Assembly (NCBI GenBank): GCA_964536985.1
Contig: CAZIBG010000021.1
Location: forward strand, 1 to 18,502
Length of the DNA stretch: 18,502 nucleotides
Direction of reading: 5' to 3'
DNA from: CAZIBG01 sp964536985
GTDB taxonomy: Bacteria; Patescibacteriota; Saccharimonadia; Saccharimonadales; AWTP1-31
Position numbers and translations under genes: made by a program. The notes below the pieces were generated by a model. It was not told the origin of the DNA and did no database searches. It saw only the letters and a program-made list of their open reading frames with translations. This document shows, piece by piece, positions 1 to 6,012 of this stretch; position 1 is the first letter of the stretch; each line of letters starts with the position of its first letter.

Positions 1-93
1 ATCCAATTGGATTTAAAAGGCTTGCAGTTCATGCCGACGGCTATCGTTGGTCAATCTAATTATTTCGATATCACGAGGCCGCTTTTGTTATAG
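1..93 (+). other. Possible 3' end of an upstream gene (two candidate frames)
   Basis: Two forward frames are open from the window edge. Frame 1 runs to a TAG at 91-93 and would give a 30-residue tail ending ITRPLLL. Frame 3 runs to a TAA at 57-59 and would give an 18-residue tail ending DGYRWSI. Both read like protein and their codon patterns do not separate them. In the first reading the stop codon overlaps the -10 box of the next gene. No family can be named from so short a tail. Confidence 0.3.
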
Positions 94-94
94 T
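86..94 (+). promoter_or_regulatory. Extended -10 promoter, leaderless, for the peptidase E-like gene
   Basis: TG-T-TATAGT: hexamer at 89-94, 6 nt before the ATG at 101. With a standard -10 to +1 distance, transcription would begin at the A of the start codon. Confidence 0.6.
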
Positions 95-100
95 TAGCTT

Positions 101-691
101 ATGTCAAACATACTTCTCTTTTCTGATCTAACTAAAACAAATGAAAGCACCATCTTAAATATACTTTTCCCGAAGACCGACACTAGAAAGTCCTTTGTCT
201 ATATGCCGAGTAGCGGAGTACTTGGAGCTGAGGATTATATTTTGCAATGGAAAGACATTGCCAAAAAATACGGTTATGAGTTTAGCGTGATAGATAACAC
301 CTCTATTAACCCACATGAGAGCAGGAAGTTATTGAATGTAGATGTAATGCTGATCAGTGGGGGCAATACAATTCAGCTACTAAATAATTTGAGGAAGTCT
401 GGGCTCGATAAGGCAATAGTAGAGTTTATTCACAGGCAAGATGTTACCCTTTCGGGCTTTAGTGCCGGGGCTTTAGTGCTTACGCCTACAATTGCAATAT
501 CCAATTTGACTGATATTGACGAAAGCCTCGGAGAGACTAGTAATCTCAACGGGCTTGGAATAGTTGATTTTGAACTACTTCCTCACTACAAAAAGCAGTT
601 GCATGAGACACTGCTCTACGAGTATCGAAAAACTACAGATAACCAAGTACGTGAGATGAACGACGAAGAATACATTCTATTAAGCATTTAG
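101..691 (+). CDS. Peptidase E-like serine peptidase (family S51)
   Basis: This 196-residue protein looks like a peptidase E/cyanophycinase-type serine hydrolase, a family of cytoplasmic dipeptidases that favour an N-terminal Asp. Visible landmarks are GGNT at 87-90, the nucleophile elbow GFSAG with Ser121, and LLPHYKK with the likely catalytic His162. In E. coli PepE the nucleophile is Ser120 and the histidine is His157, so the spacing agrees. The C-terminus stops at DEEYILLSI, where related proteins usually continue for about 10-15 residues after the final strand, so it is slightly short. A leaderless promoter at 86-94 supports the start, and the gene is probably monocistronic because the next gene has its own -10. 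In a scavenging cell it would fit final breakdown of imported peptides. The family call is good; the substrate is inferred. Confidence 0.8.
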   Translation: MSNILLFSDLTKTNESTILNILFPKTDTRKSFVYMPSSGVLGAEDYILQWKDIAKKYGYEFSVIDNTSINPHESRKLLNVDVMLISGGNTIQLLNNLRKSGLDKAIVEFIHRQDVTLSGFSAGALVLTPTIAISNLTDIDESLGETSNLNGLGIVDFELLPHYKKQLHETLLYEYRKTTDNQVREMNDEEYILLSI

Positions 692-695
692 TTTT

Positions 696-704
696 TGTTA
701 TCAT
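696..704 (+). promoter_or_regulatory. Extended -10 promoter for the 124-aa membrane protein
   Basis: TG-T-TATCAT: hexamer at 699-704, 7 nt before the ATG at 712. It sits in the 20-nt gap after the peptidase gene. Confidence 0.55.
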
Positions 705-711
705 AGGCTAG

Positions 712-1086
712 ATGATATATGTTGCAGAAGCAATTAGAATTAGTAATAGTGAATCACTTGCACTGATACAGGGTTTTATCGGTTTTTGCCTGACTGTCCC
801 TGCGTTTCTGGCGGGCTACTTTGCCTTCAAAAGCAGAACGGCTGCCTATCGAAGACTCTATCTTGTGTCGTTATCTATGTTTCTACTTAACATCACAGTT
901 TTCGGATTGTTGAGTGGAGTTGGCACTCGGTTTACTGATGGTAACCTAATTGACGCAAGTTCTTGGATCTTCTGGACTATGCTGGTTGTGTTGCTTGCCT
1001 CGGCTCTGGGCGTACTGGCTAGCCTGTTACTATTGGCGGTTGAACAGTTTAGGAACAGAAAGTCTATTAGATCACGTAAAACCTAG
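712..1086 (+). CDS. Small three-helix membrane protein of unknown function
   Basis: I do not recognise this 124-residue protein. It has three clear hydrophobic segments at about 16-39, 48-70 and 84-110, a short polar loop around 71-82 (GTRFTDGNLID), and a basic C-terminus (RNRKSIRSRKT) that would lie in the cytoplasm under the positive-inside rule. No catalytic or metal-binding motif is visible. It has its own -10 box 7 nt before the ATG, so it need not be co-expressed with the peptidase gene upstream. An overlapping +2-frame reading at 950-1159 is a shadow. The gene itself is likely real because of the promoter and the regular membrane topology; the function is unknown. Confidence 0.7.
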   Translation: MIYVAEAIRISNSESLALIQGFIGFCLTVPAFLAGYFAFKSRTAAYRRLYLVSLSMFLLNITVFGLLSGVGTRFTDGNLIDASSWIFWTMLVVLLASALGVLASLLLLAVEQFRNRKSIRSRKT

Positions 1087-1156
1087 CTCTTACAGGGCCC
1101 CAAGTGTTCTTCTAGAACTGGTTATGATTAAGTGCTCATCAAGAGGTGTTTTTGTT

Positions 1157-1165
1157 TGATATGAT
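1157..1165 (+). promoter_or_regulatory. Extended -10 promoter for the thioredoxin-ccdA pair
   Basis: TG-A-TATGAT: hexamer at 1160-1165, 6 nt before the ATG at 1172. The rest of the 85-nt gap (1087-1171) shows only a weak GTTCT/AGAAC inverted repeat around 1107-1119 and no convincing terminator. Confidence 0.6.
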
Positions 1166-1171
1166 ATAGGT

Positions 1172-1657
1172 ATGCCAAAGAAACTTAAGCTTGTCGTAAT
1201 TGGTCTAATCATTCTAATTGCTTCAGGCTGCGTGTACCTATTTACTACTAAGAGCAGTCAAGAAACTCCACAGCCGAACAAGAATAGTCCGGCGGCTGCC
1301 AATGAGTCGAGTAAGCCAAATGCTCCCGCTCCTAGCAGCACAAGCTCTAACCCTGGAGCATATCTGGAATATTCAGAAGAGCTTTTAGCTTCCACAAAAG
1401 GCACAAGAATACTTTTCTTTCACGCTCCGTGGTGCCCACAGTGCCGTGAATTAGAAAGTAGTATCAAGAATGGAGCTATTCCAGCCGATGTAACCATTTT
1501 CAAAGTGGACTACGATTCGAATAATAAGCTTCGACAAAAATATGGCGTTACAATTCAAACTACACTAGTAAAAATAAGCGATACTGGCGATGAGCTCAAG
1601 AAGTTCGTTGCATATGATGATCCTAGTCTGGCGGCTATAACTAAAGAACTGCTCTAA
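1172..1657 (+). CDS. Membrane-anchored thioredoxin-fold protein
   Basis: This 161-residue extracytoplasmic thiol-disulfide protein begins with a basic stretch and a hydrophobic helix (about 6-24). Inside it, ASGC with Cys20 is a weak lipobox: the -3 residue is Ala rather than Leu or Ile, so it is either a lipoprotein or simply helix-anchored. A Ser/Pro/Asn-rich linker follows (about 28-62), then a thioredoxin domain with APWCPQC (Cys88, Cys91). The usual cis-proline loop reads GVTIQTTLV, so Thr stands where most thioredoxins have cis-Pro. The stop codon shares one base with the start of ccdA (TAATG), so the two are translationally coupled. CcdA would pass electrons from the cytoplasm to this protein, which would then reduce disulfides outside the membrane. 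The role is well supported by the pairing; the client proteins are unknown. Confidence 0.85.
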   Translation: MPKKLKLVVIGLIILIASGCVYLFTTKSSQETPQPNKNSPAAANESSKPNAPAPSSTSSNPGAYLEYSEELLASTKGTRILFFHAPWCPQCRELESSIKNGAIPADVTIFKVDYDSNNKLRQKYGVTIQTTLVKISDTGDELKKFVAYDDPSLAAITKELL

Positions 1658-2385
1658 TGCATCTTCTGGTTGTTTCATTTTTTGCTGGCATCCTTACTGC
1701 TGCGGCGCCGTGTATCCTGCCTCTTTTGCCAATAATAATTGGAGGAACCTTACCTGACGAGAAAAAAAGCGTGCGGTGGTATAAGCCGCTTGTTGTGGTC
1801 GCGAGTCTAGCAATTTCGGTTGTTATTTTCTCGTTACTACTCAAAGCGACAACAGCTTTTCTTGGTGTCCCGCAGTTTATCTGGAACGCCATATCCGGGA
1901 TCATTGTCCTCGCACTTGGACTAAGTATGCTCTTCCCCCGTATCTGGGAATCTATTGCATTAAAGACCGGTTTGTATATGAAATCTAACGAACTAATGCA
2001 GTTCTCCTCAAAAAAACACGGGATTACCAGAGATATTCTGATTGGCGCATCGCTGGGTCCTGTCTTTTCCAGCTGCAGCCCGACCTATGCATTAATTGTA
2101 GCGGTCATATTGCCACAATCTTTTGCTAAAGGATTTATTTATCTAGTTGCCTACGCCCTCGGTCTGGCAACTATTCTTTTACTGATTGCACTGGCAGGAC
2201 GGTCTATAACCAGCAGAATGGGCTGGCTGAGCAACCCATCAGGAAACTTCAAAAAAGTAGTTGGTGTGTTATTCCTGATTGTCGGTTTAGCCGTAATAAC
2301 TGGATCTGATCGGAAACTGCAGACATATGTCTTAGATCAAGGCTGGTACGACCCAATAATGAAGCTCGAGCAAAAATTAGAGTAA
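1657..2385 (+). CDS. ccdA: CcdA-family thiol-disulfide electron transporter
   Basis: This 242-residue polytopic membrane protein carries the two hallmark cysteines of CcdA/DsbD-beta transporters. These are APCILPLLP near the N-terminus (Cys19) and GPVFSSCSPTYALI (Cys140), each in a proline-flanked helix. About six hydrophobic segments are seen (near 4-28, 44-65, 75-93, 124-150, 158-182 and 202-220). The family carries reducing equivalents from cytoplasmic thioredoxin to extracytoplasmic acceptors. The start ATG overlaps the stop of the thioredoxin gene by one base, so both are made from one message driven by the promoter at 1157-1165. The length is close to the usual CcdA size (about 230-250). 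The short tail after the last helix (DQGWYDPIMKLEQKLE) is not part of the core. Family assignment is firm. Confidence 0.9.
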   Translation: MHLLVVSFFAGILTAAAPCILPLLPIIIGGTLPDEKKSVRWYKPLVVVASLAISVVIFSLLLKATTAFLGVPQFIWNAISGIIVLALGLSMLFPRIWESIALKTGLYMKSNELMQFSSKKHGITRDILIGASLGPVFSSCSPTYALIVAVILPQSFAKGFIYLVAYALGLATILLLIALAGRSITSRMGWLSNPSGNFKKVVGVLFLIVGLAVITGSDRKLQTYVLDQGWYDPIMKLEQKLE

Positions 2386-2404
2386 CTCCAGCGCCGACAT
2401 TCTT

Positions 2405-2413
2405 TGCTAATAT
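2405..2413 (+). promoter_or_regulatory. Extended -10 promoter for the DUF2277 gene
   Basis: TG-C-TAATAT: hexamer at 2408-2413, 6 nt before the ATG at 2420, inside the 34-nt gap after ccdA. Confidence 0.55.
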
Positions 2414-2419
2414 AGGATC

Positions 2420-2692
2420 ATGTGTAGAAACATCAAGCAACTCTATAATTTTGAGCCACACGCCACAAACGAAGAAGTGCGTGCAGCTGCAACCCAGTTT
2501 GTGCGGAAAATATCAGGGTTTCAAAAGCCATCAGCTGCTAATGAAGAAGTCTTTAATAATGCTATCGACGAAATCGAGCATGCTAGTTATCATCTCATTG
2601 AAGGTCTTGTGACCCAAGCCACGCCGCGAAATCGAGAGGTTGAGGCTGCAAAAGCTCGGGCCCGCTCTATCCAACGCTTTGGCGTGAAGTAG
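2420..2692 (+). CDS. DUF2277 family small protein
   Basis: This 90-residue soluble protein matches the DUF2277 pattern. It starts MCRNIKQLYNFEP, continues with a helix (ATNEEVRAAATQFVRKIS), then the SGFQKPS turn and a second helical stretch (ANEEVFNNAIDEIEHAS). Cys2, Arg3 and Asn4 directly after the initiator Met are the typical conserved start of this family, which supports the chosen start codon, as does the -10 box 6 nt upstream. The C-terminal 25 residues are basic and variable. The family occurs widely in bacteria but has no established function, and the sequence shows no catalytic motif. It sits alone between ccdA and the shikimate-kinase-like gene, each with its own promoter, so the context gives no clue to the role. 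Confidence 0.85.
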   Translation: MCRNIKQLYNFEPHATNEEVRAAATQFVRKISGFQKPSAANEEVFNNAIDEIEHASYHLIEGLVTQATPRNREVEAAKARARSIQRFGVK

Positions 2693-2696
2693 ATTT

Positions 2697-2705
2697 TGGT
2701 ATCAT
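2697..2705 (+). promoter_or_regulatory. Extended -10 promoter for a GTG-started leaderless gene
   Basis: TG-G-TATCAT: hexamer at 2700-2705, 6 nt before the GTG at 2712. The exact spacing supports the GTG as the true start. Confidence 0.6.
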
Positions 2706-2711
2706 ACAGCT

Positions 2712-3242
2712 GTGACTCAGAACATATTCTTCATAGGTCCGGCTAGTGTTGGAAAGAGCACTGTTGCCAAGCTGCTTGCTGAAGAGTTAGGTTATAATTT
2801 TGTCGATGTTGACCTAGCATTCTGCGAACGTATAGCTTTGATTCCCGACTACATTGACACCAACGGCTACGTAGCATACTGCCAACGGAATTCTGAACTG
2901 GTGGATCAATTACTCTTAGAATATCCAACTAAAACTGTTTTCGCGACACCATCCGGGTTTTTAGTACATGAGCAATCGCCTGATTTAGTAGCGAAACATT
3001 CAATGCTCATAAATGAAAATGCACTTTCTGTCCTGTTGCTACCAAGTAAAGACCCGCACCAAACGGCCGAGTTAATTGCCCAACGACAGAAAGTTAGATG
3101 GCCAGAAATAAATAAACAAACCGAGATTGAGCGTTACATCGCTCGTCATAAAAAGTATAAATCATATGGAAAACTAAAGATTGTTGGCCTGTACAGTCCC
3201 AAACAAACAGTAGATCTAATCATGGATCAATTAGCACCTTAG
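2712..3242 (+). CDS. Shikimate-kinase-like P-loop ATPase
   Basis: This 176-residue cytoplasmic protein has a shikimate-kinase-like fold. It has a P-loop GPASVGKS (9-16), then FVDVD (30-34) at the position of the shikimate-binding Asp motif, and NGYVAYCQRNSELV (51-64), in which Arg59 may match the substrate-binding arginine. The glycine-rich GGG loop of true AroK is replaced by TPSG (79-82), and the lid region is RQKVRW. The length matches AroK (about 170). No other shikimate-pathway gene is in the window, and the altered GGG loop makes the substrate doubtful: it may phosphorylate another small molecule. The GTG start is supported by the extended -10 box exactly 6 nt upstream. Fold confidence is high; the substrate is unknown. 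Confidence 0.7.
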   Translation: MTQNIFFIGPASVGKSTVAKLLAEELGYNFVDVDLAFCERIALIPDYIDTNGYVAYCQRNSELVDQLLLEYPTKTVFATPSGFLVHEQSPDLVAKHSMLINENALSVLLLPSKDPHQTAELIAQRQKVRWPEINKQTEIERYIARHKKYKSYGKLKIVGLYSPKQTVDLIMDQLAP

Positions 3243-3250
3243 TAAGTGTT

Positions 3251-3259
3251 TGTTACAAT
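3251..3259 (+). promoter_or_regulatory. Extended -10 promoter for the first Nudix gene
   Basis: TG-T-TACAAT: hexamer at 3254-3259, 6 nt before the ATG at 3266. A weak -35-like TTAGCA at 3231-3236 lies 17 nt upstream of the hexamer, inside the end of the previous gene. Confidence 0.6.
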
Positions 3260-3265
3260 AAGCCC

Positions 3266-3751
3266 ATGATCAATAGATGCGACAACATGAGTGTAGGAGT
3301 GATTCTAGAGCGAGACAATATGATTGCTCTAATCGAGAGGGCAAAATTTCCGTTTGGTTTTGCACCCCCTGCGGGGCACGTGGACGATCACGGGTCGCCA
3401 GAAATGGCAGCTATCGATGAGGTCTTTGAGGAGATTGGCATTACTATCTCGCTAGATGGGCTAACGCGAACAGTCATCGAGAATCGTCGTCTAGATAAGT
3501 CATGTCGCCGACCAGGCGGTGACCATCATAATTGGTGGGTGTTTACGGCCAGTGAATTTGAAGGAGATATTACTGCAAGCGATGACGAAACGCGGGGAGC
3601 ATCTTGGGTAGATCTGTCACGTCTTCAAGAATTGGCAGATAGAACAAAACTATTCCAAGCCGGCGTTGTATCCGATGAGCAATGGCAGCAATCACCAGGA
3701 CTTGAAGAAGTATGGCTTGGTTTCTTTGCCGAGCTAAGGTATGTAGACTGA
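3266..3751 (+). CDS. Nudix hydrolase, variant Nudix box
   Basis: This 161-residue Nudix-fold protein would be expected to hydrolyse a nucleoside diphosphate linked to another group. The Nudix box spans residues 37-59. Its catalytic core DEVFEEIGI keeps the metal-binding Glu52, Glu55 and Glu56. Compared with the consensus G-x5-E-x7-REUxEExGU, the first Glu is Gly43 and the Arg is Asp51. A HHNWW patch (87-91) lies downstream where substrate-specificity residues often fall. The ATG at 3266 is fixed by a -10 box 6 nt upstream. The LssY_C gene begins 12 nt after its TGA stop and has no clear promoter, so the two are probably co-transcribed. Fold call is strong, the substrate is unknown, and activity may be altered by the two substitutions. 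Confidence 0.8.
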   Translation: MINRCDNMSVGVILERDNMIALIERAKFPFGFAPPAGHVDDHGSPEMAAIDEVFEEIGITISLDGLTRTVIENRRLDKSCRRPGGDHHNWWVFTASEFEGDITASDDETRGASWVDLSRLQELADRTKLFQAGVVSDEQWQQSPGLEEVWLGFFAELRYVD

Positions 3752-3763
3752 CGGTAATTTCAT

Positions 3764-4612
3764 ATGAGTAGATCACGGTCCTATATATCAAGTATTAGCG
3801 ACAGAATATTCTGGCTGGTCCGATTGTTCGTGTTCTTGTCGTTAGTGACATTAGCGATTGGCATCTATCGGTATTTATTAATCGATATATTTGATGGTGG
3901 AGCGCCAGTGGGTGCCTTTGTTCTGTTCTGGTTATTTAGCGCTTATATCATTTTGCCAAGGCTGCATCGCCGACTAACTAAATTATATATCCCCAACTAC
4001 TTTATTGGCCGCGTCCGAACTGGTGACGGGCTGCTTGGAGACCCAGTAAATTTAGCGGTAATAGGTAGTGGCGAACAGCTGGTCAAGGCAATGGAGGCAG
4101 CTGGCTGGACCTTGGCAGAAGAACTAAGTTGGCGAACCAGCCTAAAGATGATGCGCGCCAGTATTCAGGGGCGCAGTTACTTGAATGCTCCCGTCAGTTC
4201 TTTGTATTTGTTTAGCCGGCCGCAGCAGTATGCTTTTGAGATCGAGATCAATGGCAATCCCCGCAAGCGCCATCACGTTCGTTTCTGGCCAACGCCAAAA
4301 GGTTGGTGGTTGCCAGGCGGTTACAAGGCCGACTGGCTTGGCGCTGCAACCTTGGATAAACACGTCGGACTATCATTATTAACTGGGCAGATTACTCACA
4401 AGATTGATGCCGATATCGACAAGGAAAGAGACTTTGTGGTTAAGTCGTTGGTTCAAGCTAAAGTTACCGATAAAGTTACGGTTGTCGAGCATTTTGCTAG
4501 TGCATTTAGGGATCGCAATGGTGGTGGCGATCAAATTCACACCGACGGATCACTACCGTTTCTGGTTTTGGCCGGGTTCCCAGGCGACATTGGTAAGAAA
4601 CGGAGCAAATAG
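3764..4612 (+). CDS. LssY C-terminal domain membrane protein
   Basis: This 282-residue protein begins with two membrane helices (about 15-36 and 47-66). A soluble domain of the LssY_C type follows. The run GRVRTGDGLLGDPVNLAVIG (82-101) is followed by EAAGWTLAEELSWRTSL, APVSSLYLFSRPQ, and RHHVRFW near residue 170, in the expected order. LssY_C domains occur alone or fused to PAP2-type phosphatases; the lone form has no proven activity. The conserved GDP, RHH and acidic residues could form a binding site, but that is inference. No clear -10 lies at the leaderless distance, only TAATTT at 3755-3760, so it is likely read through from the Nudix gene. Its 3' end overlaps the convergent CofE-like gene by 60 bp (4553-4612). 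Confidence 0.75.
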   Translation: MSRSRSYISSISDRIFWLVRLFVFLSLVTLAIGIYRYLLIDIFDGGAPVGAFVLFWLFSAYIILPRLHRRLTKLYIPNYFIGRVRTGDGLLGDPVNLAVIGSGEQLVKAMEAAGWTLAEELSWRTSLKMMRASIQGRSYLNAPVSSLYLFSRPQQYAFEIEINGNPRKRHHVRFWPTPKGWWLPGGYKADWLGAATLDKHVGLSLLTGQITHKIDADIDKERDFVVKSLVQAKVTDKVTVVEHFASAFRDRNGGGDQIHTDGSLPFLVLAGFPGDIGKKRSK

Positions 4613-5305
4613 ATCTTCTTCCATAGGGAAATGTAGGAAGTCTAGTTCGGCCTGTGTGGGATCTTCATCCCTAAACTCGATAGCTGGGAGGTCATGGATA
4701 AGGCATAGGGGAGTTCGTTCATTACCTTCGCCCATTGCCAGCACTGAAGCCCCTGCCAGACCTTCGGCAATGTTAGCCATGGTTATTGCATACGGTCGCC
4801 CAAATAAGTCATTGGTCCCTGCATAATCACGAAGTGCGTTAAAGCCGCTGTGGGCTAGGGCGATGCCGGTTGTCCCGCGCCTTAGAATGTGACTAGTGCT
4901 ATCGGTTATAACAACGCCGACATCTTTAATATTGAATCTTTTTATTAGGTAGGCCCGCACCTGGTTAGCTGTTTGCTGGGGATCTTTAGGCCACAAGACA
5001 TACTGACCATCGCCATTAGATTCGTCAATGCCCGACATCGGAATTAAAGTATTGTTGGTTATCGTAAAGTGATGACCGAACGCACTGTACTTTGTGGGCA
5101 AGTAGAATTCGGATTCCTCTAGGACAAGTTCCTCTTTTGTTTTTGCCGATAAAGTAACCGTGCTGCCTTCGCAGAGCGATACAACTTTTGATGTTATAGC
5201 TAGAATACTGCCGTTAGATAGGTTGGTAATGTGTTTATCCAGTAGCTCGACCAGGGTACAACTTCTTGCTCCAATAATAGGAGTTTCTATAGGTGTTATT
5301 TGCAT
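4553..5305 (-). CDS. Coenzyme F420-0:L-glutamate ligase-like protein (CofE family)
   Basis: This 250-residue protein resembles CofE, the GTP-dependent enzyme that adds gamma-linked glutamate to F420-0. Family marks are ITSKVVSLCEG (37-47), MSGIDESN (90-97) with a likely metal-binding Asp94, VVITDSTSH with Asp135 followed by the RRGTTGIALAHSG stretch (142-154), and DYAGTNDLFGR (160-170). The length matches stand-alone CofE. No other F420 biosynthesis gene (cofC, cofD, fbiC) is in the window, and such reduced genomes are not expected to make F420, so another acceptor is likely. The start at 5305 lacks the -10 box seen for its neighbours. The nearest strong minus-strand promoter is at 5423-5431, giving a leader of about 110 nt with a small ORF and two hairpins. 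The 3' end overlaps the convergent LssY_C gene by 60 bp. Confidence 0.8.
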   Translation of the reverse strand: MQITPIETPIIGARSCTLVELLDKHITNLSNGSILAITSKVVSLCEGSTVTLSAKTKEELVLEESEFYLPTKYSAFGHHFTITNNTLIPMSGIDESNGDGQYVLWPKDPQQTANQVRAYLIKRFNIKDVGVVITDSTSHILRRGTTGIALAHSGFNALRDYAGTNDLFGRPYAITMANIAEGLAGASVLAMGEGNERTPLCLIHDLPAIEFRDEDPTQAELDFLHFPMEEDLFAPFLTNVAWEPGQNQKR

Positions 5306-5346
5306 GATGTATCCAAAATTAGGGTGATGAAAACGAACGAAGAGAT

Positions 5347-5367
5347 GCTTCTCTAGAATCGAGAAGC
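5347..5367. repeat. Inverted repeat (7-bp perfect stem, 7-nt loop)
   Basis: GCTTCTC at 5347-5353 pairs with GAGAAGC at 5361-5367 around a 7-nt loop. It lies between the divergent CofE-like and HAM1-like genes. On the minus-strand message it would sit about 50-70 nt after the predicted start of transcription and encloses the stop of the leader ORF. No U-run follows, so it is not a standard terminator. Confidence 0.6.
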
Positions 5368-5415
5368 GGTATCAATAAAGCTAGACCAAGTGCAGAGGTG
5401 TTTATTGTGTGCCAT
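5353..5415 (-). CDS. Putative 20-codon leader ORF upstream of the CofE-like gene
   Basis: On the minus strand an ATG at 5415 opens a 20-codon frame (MAHNKHLCTW then SSFIDTASRF) closed by TAG at 5355-5353. Its start lies 7 nt downstream of an extended -10 box, the same layout as real genes here. Its stop codon falls in the loop of the hairpin at 5347-5367. It could be a leader peptide whose translation controls folding of the downstream leader. It could also be chance, since the peptide has no recognisable feature. Confidence 0.3.
   Translation of the reverse strand: MAHNKHLCTWSSFIDTASRF
5373..5407. repeat. Inverted repeat (7-bp stem, 21-nt loop) in the same leader
   Basis: CAATAAA at 5373-5379 is the reverse complement of TTTATTG at 5401-5407, separated by 21 nt. 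On the minus strand it would form an upstream stem in the CofE-like leader. The A/T-rich stem is weak alone, so this could be chance or an operator. Confidence 0.35.
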
Positions 5416-5422
5416 AGAGCAT

Positions 5423-5431
5423 AGTATAACA
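5423..5431 (-). promoter_or_regulatory. Minus-strand extended -10 promoter for the CofE-like leader
   Basis: Read on the minus strand: TG-T-TATACT, hexamer at 5428-5423. Transcription would begin near 5416, at the 20-codon ORF and about 110 nt before the CofE-like start. It lies back to back with the plus-strand -10 at 5442-5447. Confidence 0.45.
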
Positions 5432-5441
5432 GATCAGGATG

Positions 5442-5447
5442 TATACT
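5442..5447 (+). promoter_or_regulatory. -10 promoter for the HAM1-like gene
   Basis: TATACT at 5442-5447, 6 nt before the ATG at 5454. The TG directly abuts the hexamer without the usual one-base gap. Confidence 0.55.
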
Positions 5448-5453
5448 TAGGAC

Positions 5454-6002
5454 ATGCTATATTATATGACCTCAAACAAACGCAAAGTTGAGGTTGCCCA
5501 ACAATACTTAGCGCCACTTGATGTTGAGGTTGTTGGTAAGGATATTGATCTGGTCGAAATTCAATCAGAAAACATCGAAGAGATCGCTAAGCTCAAAGCC
5601 GAGCAAGCCTTCAACTTAGTGAAAAAGCCCTTGTTTGTGAATGATGCCGGTTGGTTTATCACCGCACTCAATGGATTTCCTGGCGCTTACATGAAGCACA
5701 TAAACGATTGGCTTACGGCGGATCAAATTCTTAGAATGATGGAAGGTCAGACCGACAGGGAAGTAATCTTCAACGAAGTAATTTGTTACATCGACGCTAG
5801 CCGGACTAAAGTTTTTAACAGAGAGGTTCGTGGCGTGGTGCTTACCAAAAATACCTCTGACACTGCGCCCCCTTCAGCGGCAATCGTGTCGCTGTCATCT
5901 ACGGGCAAATCGATTGCCGAATGTTGGGAGGCAGGGATTCAGTCGGTAGACGATGTTCAGATTTGGCATGACTTTGCCGAATGGTATAAGAGCCAACTGT
6001 AA
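5454..6002 (+). CDS. HAM1/RdgB-like non-canonical purine NTP pyrophosphatase
   Basis: This 182-residue cytoplasmic protein looks like a divergent ITPase that would clear dITP or XTP from the nucleotide pool, releasing NMP and pyrophosphate. The N-terminal YMTSNKRKVE (4-13) is the classical T-x-N-x-x-K phosphate-binding start. ENIEEIAKLKAEQA matches the following helix, VNDAGWFITALNGFPGAYMK (62-81) corresponds to the ED-S/T-G-L...PG-Y/V motif, and EVICYID aligns with the central strand. The conserved C-terminal SHR-x-x-A motif of typical family members is not visible. The ending GIQSVDDVQIWHDFAEW differs, so specificity may have drifted. A -10 box 6 nt upstream supports the start. It is divergent from the CofE-like gene and may be followed by independent transcription of the YgjV-like gene. 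Confidence 0.7.
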   Translation: MLYYMTSNKRKVEVAQQYLAPLDVEVVGKDIDLVEIQSENIEEIAKLKAEQAFNLVKKPLFVNDAGWFITALNGFPGAYMKHINDWLTADQILRMMEGQTDREVIFNEVICYIDASRTKVFNREVRGVVLTKNTSDTAPPSAAIVSLSSTGKSIAECWEAGIQSVDDVQIWHDFAEWYKSQL

Positions 6003-6012
6003 CGTTTTACGT

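Noticed and set aside
950..1159. 69-codon forward frame overlapping the 124-aa membrane protein
   Set aside because: It starts inside the third membrane helix of the real gene in another frame, is rich in Trp and Cys from shifted codons, and has no start signal.
4404..4826. 140-codon forward frame across the LssY_C and CofE-like 3' ends
   Set aside because: It lies in another frame of two well-supported genes, has no promoter or ribosome site, and its composition (many Arg, Ser) is that of a shadow.
5328..5357. Nine-codon forward ORF (MKTNEEMLL) between the CofE-like and HAM1-like genes
   Set aside because: It has no -10 at the right distance and no ribosome site, and its end falls in the inverted repeat; short frames like this are expected by chance.
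5347..5367. Intrinsic terminator at the inverted repeat
   Set aside because: It lies between divergent genes rather than after a gene end, and no run of T follows the stem on either strand.
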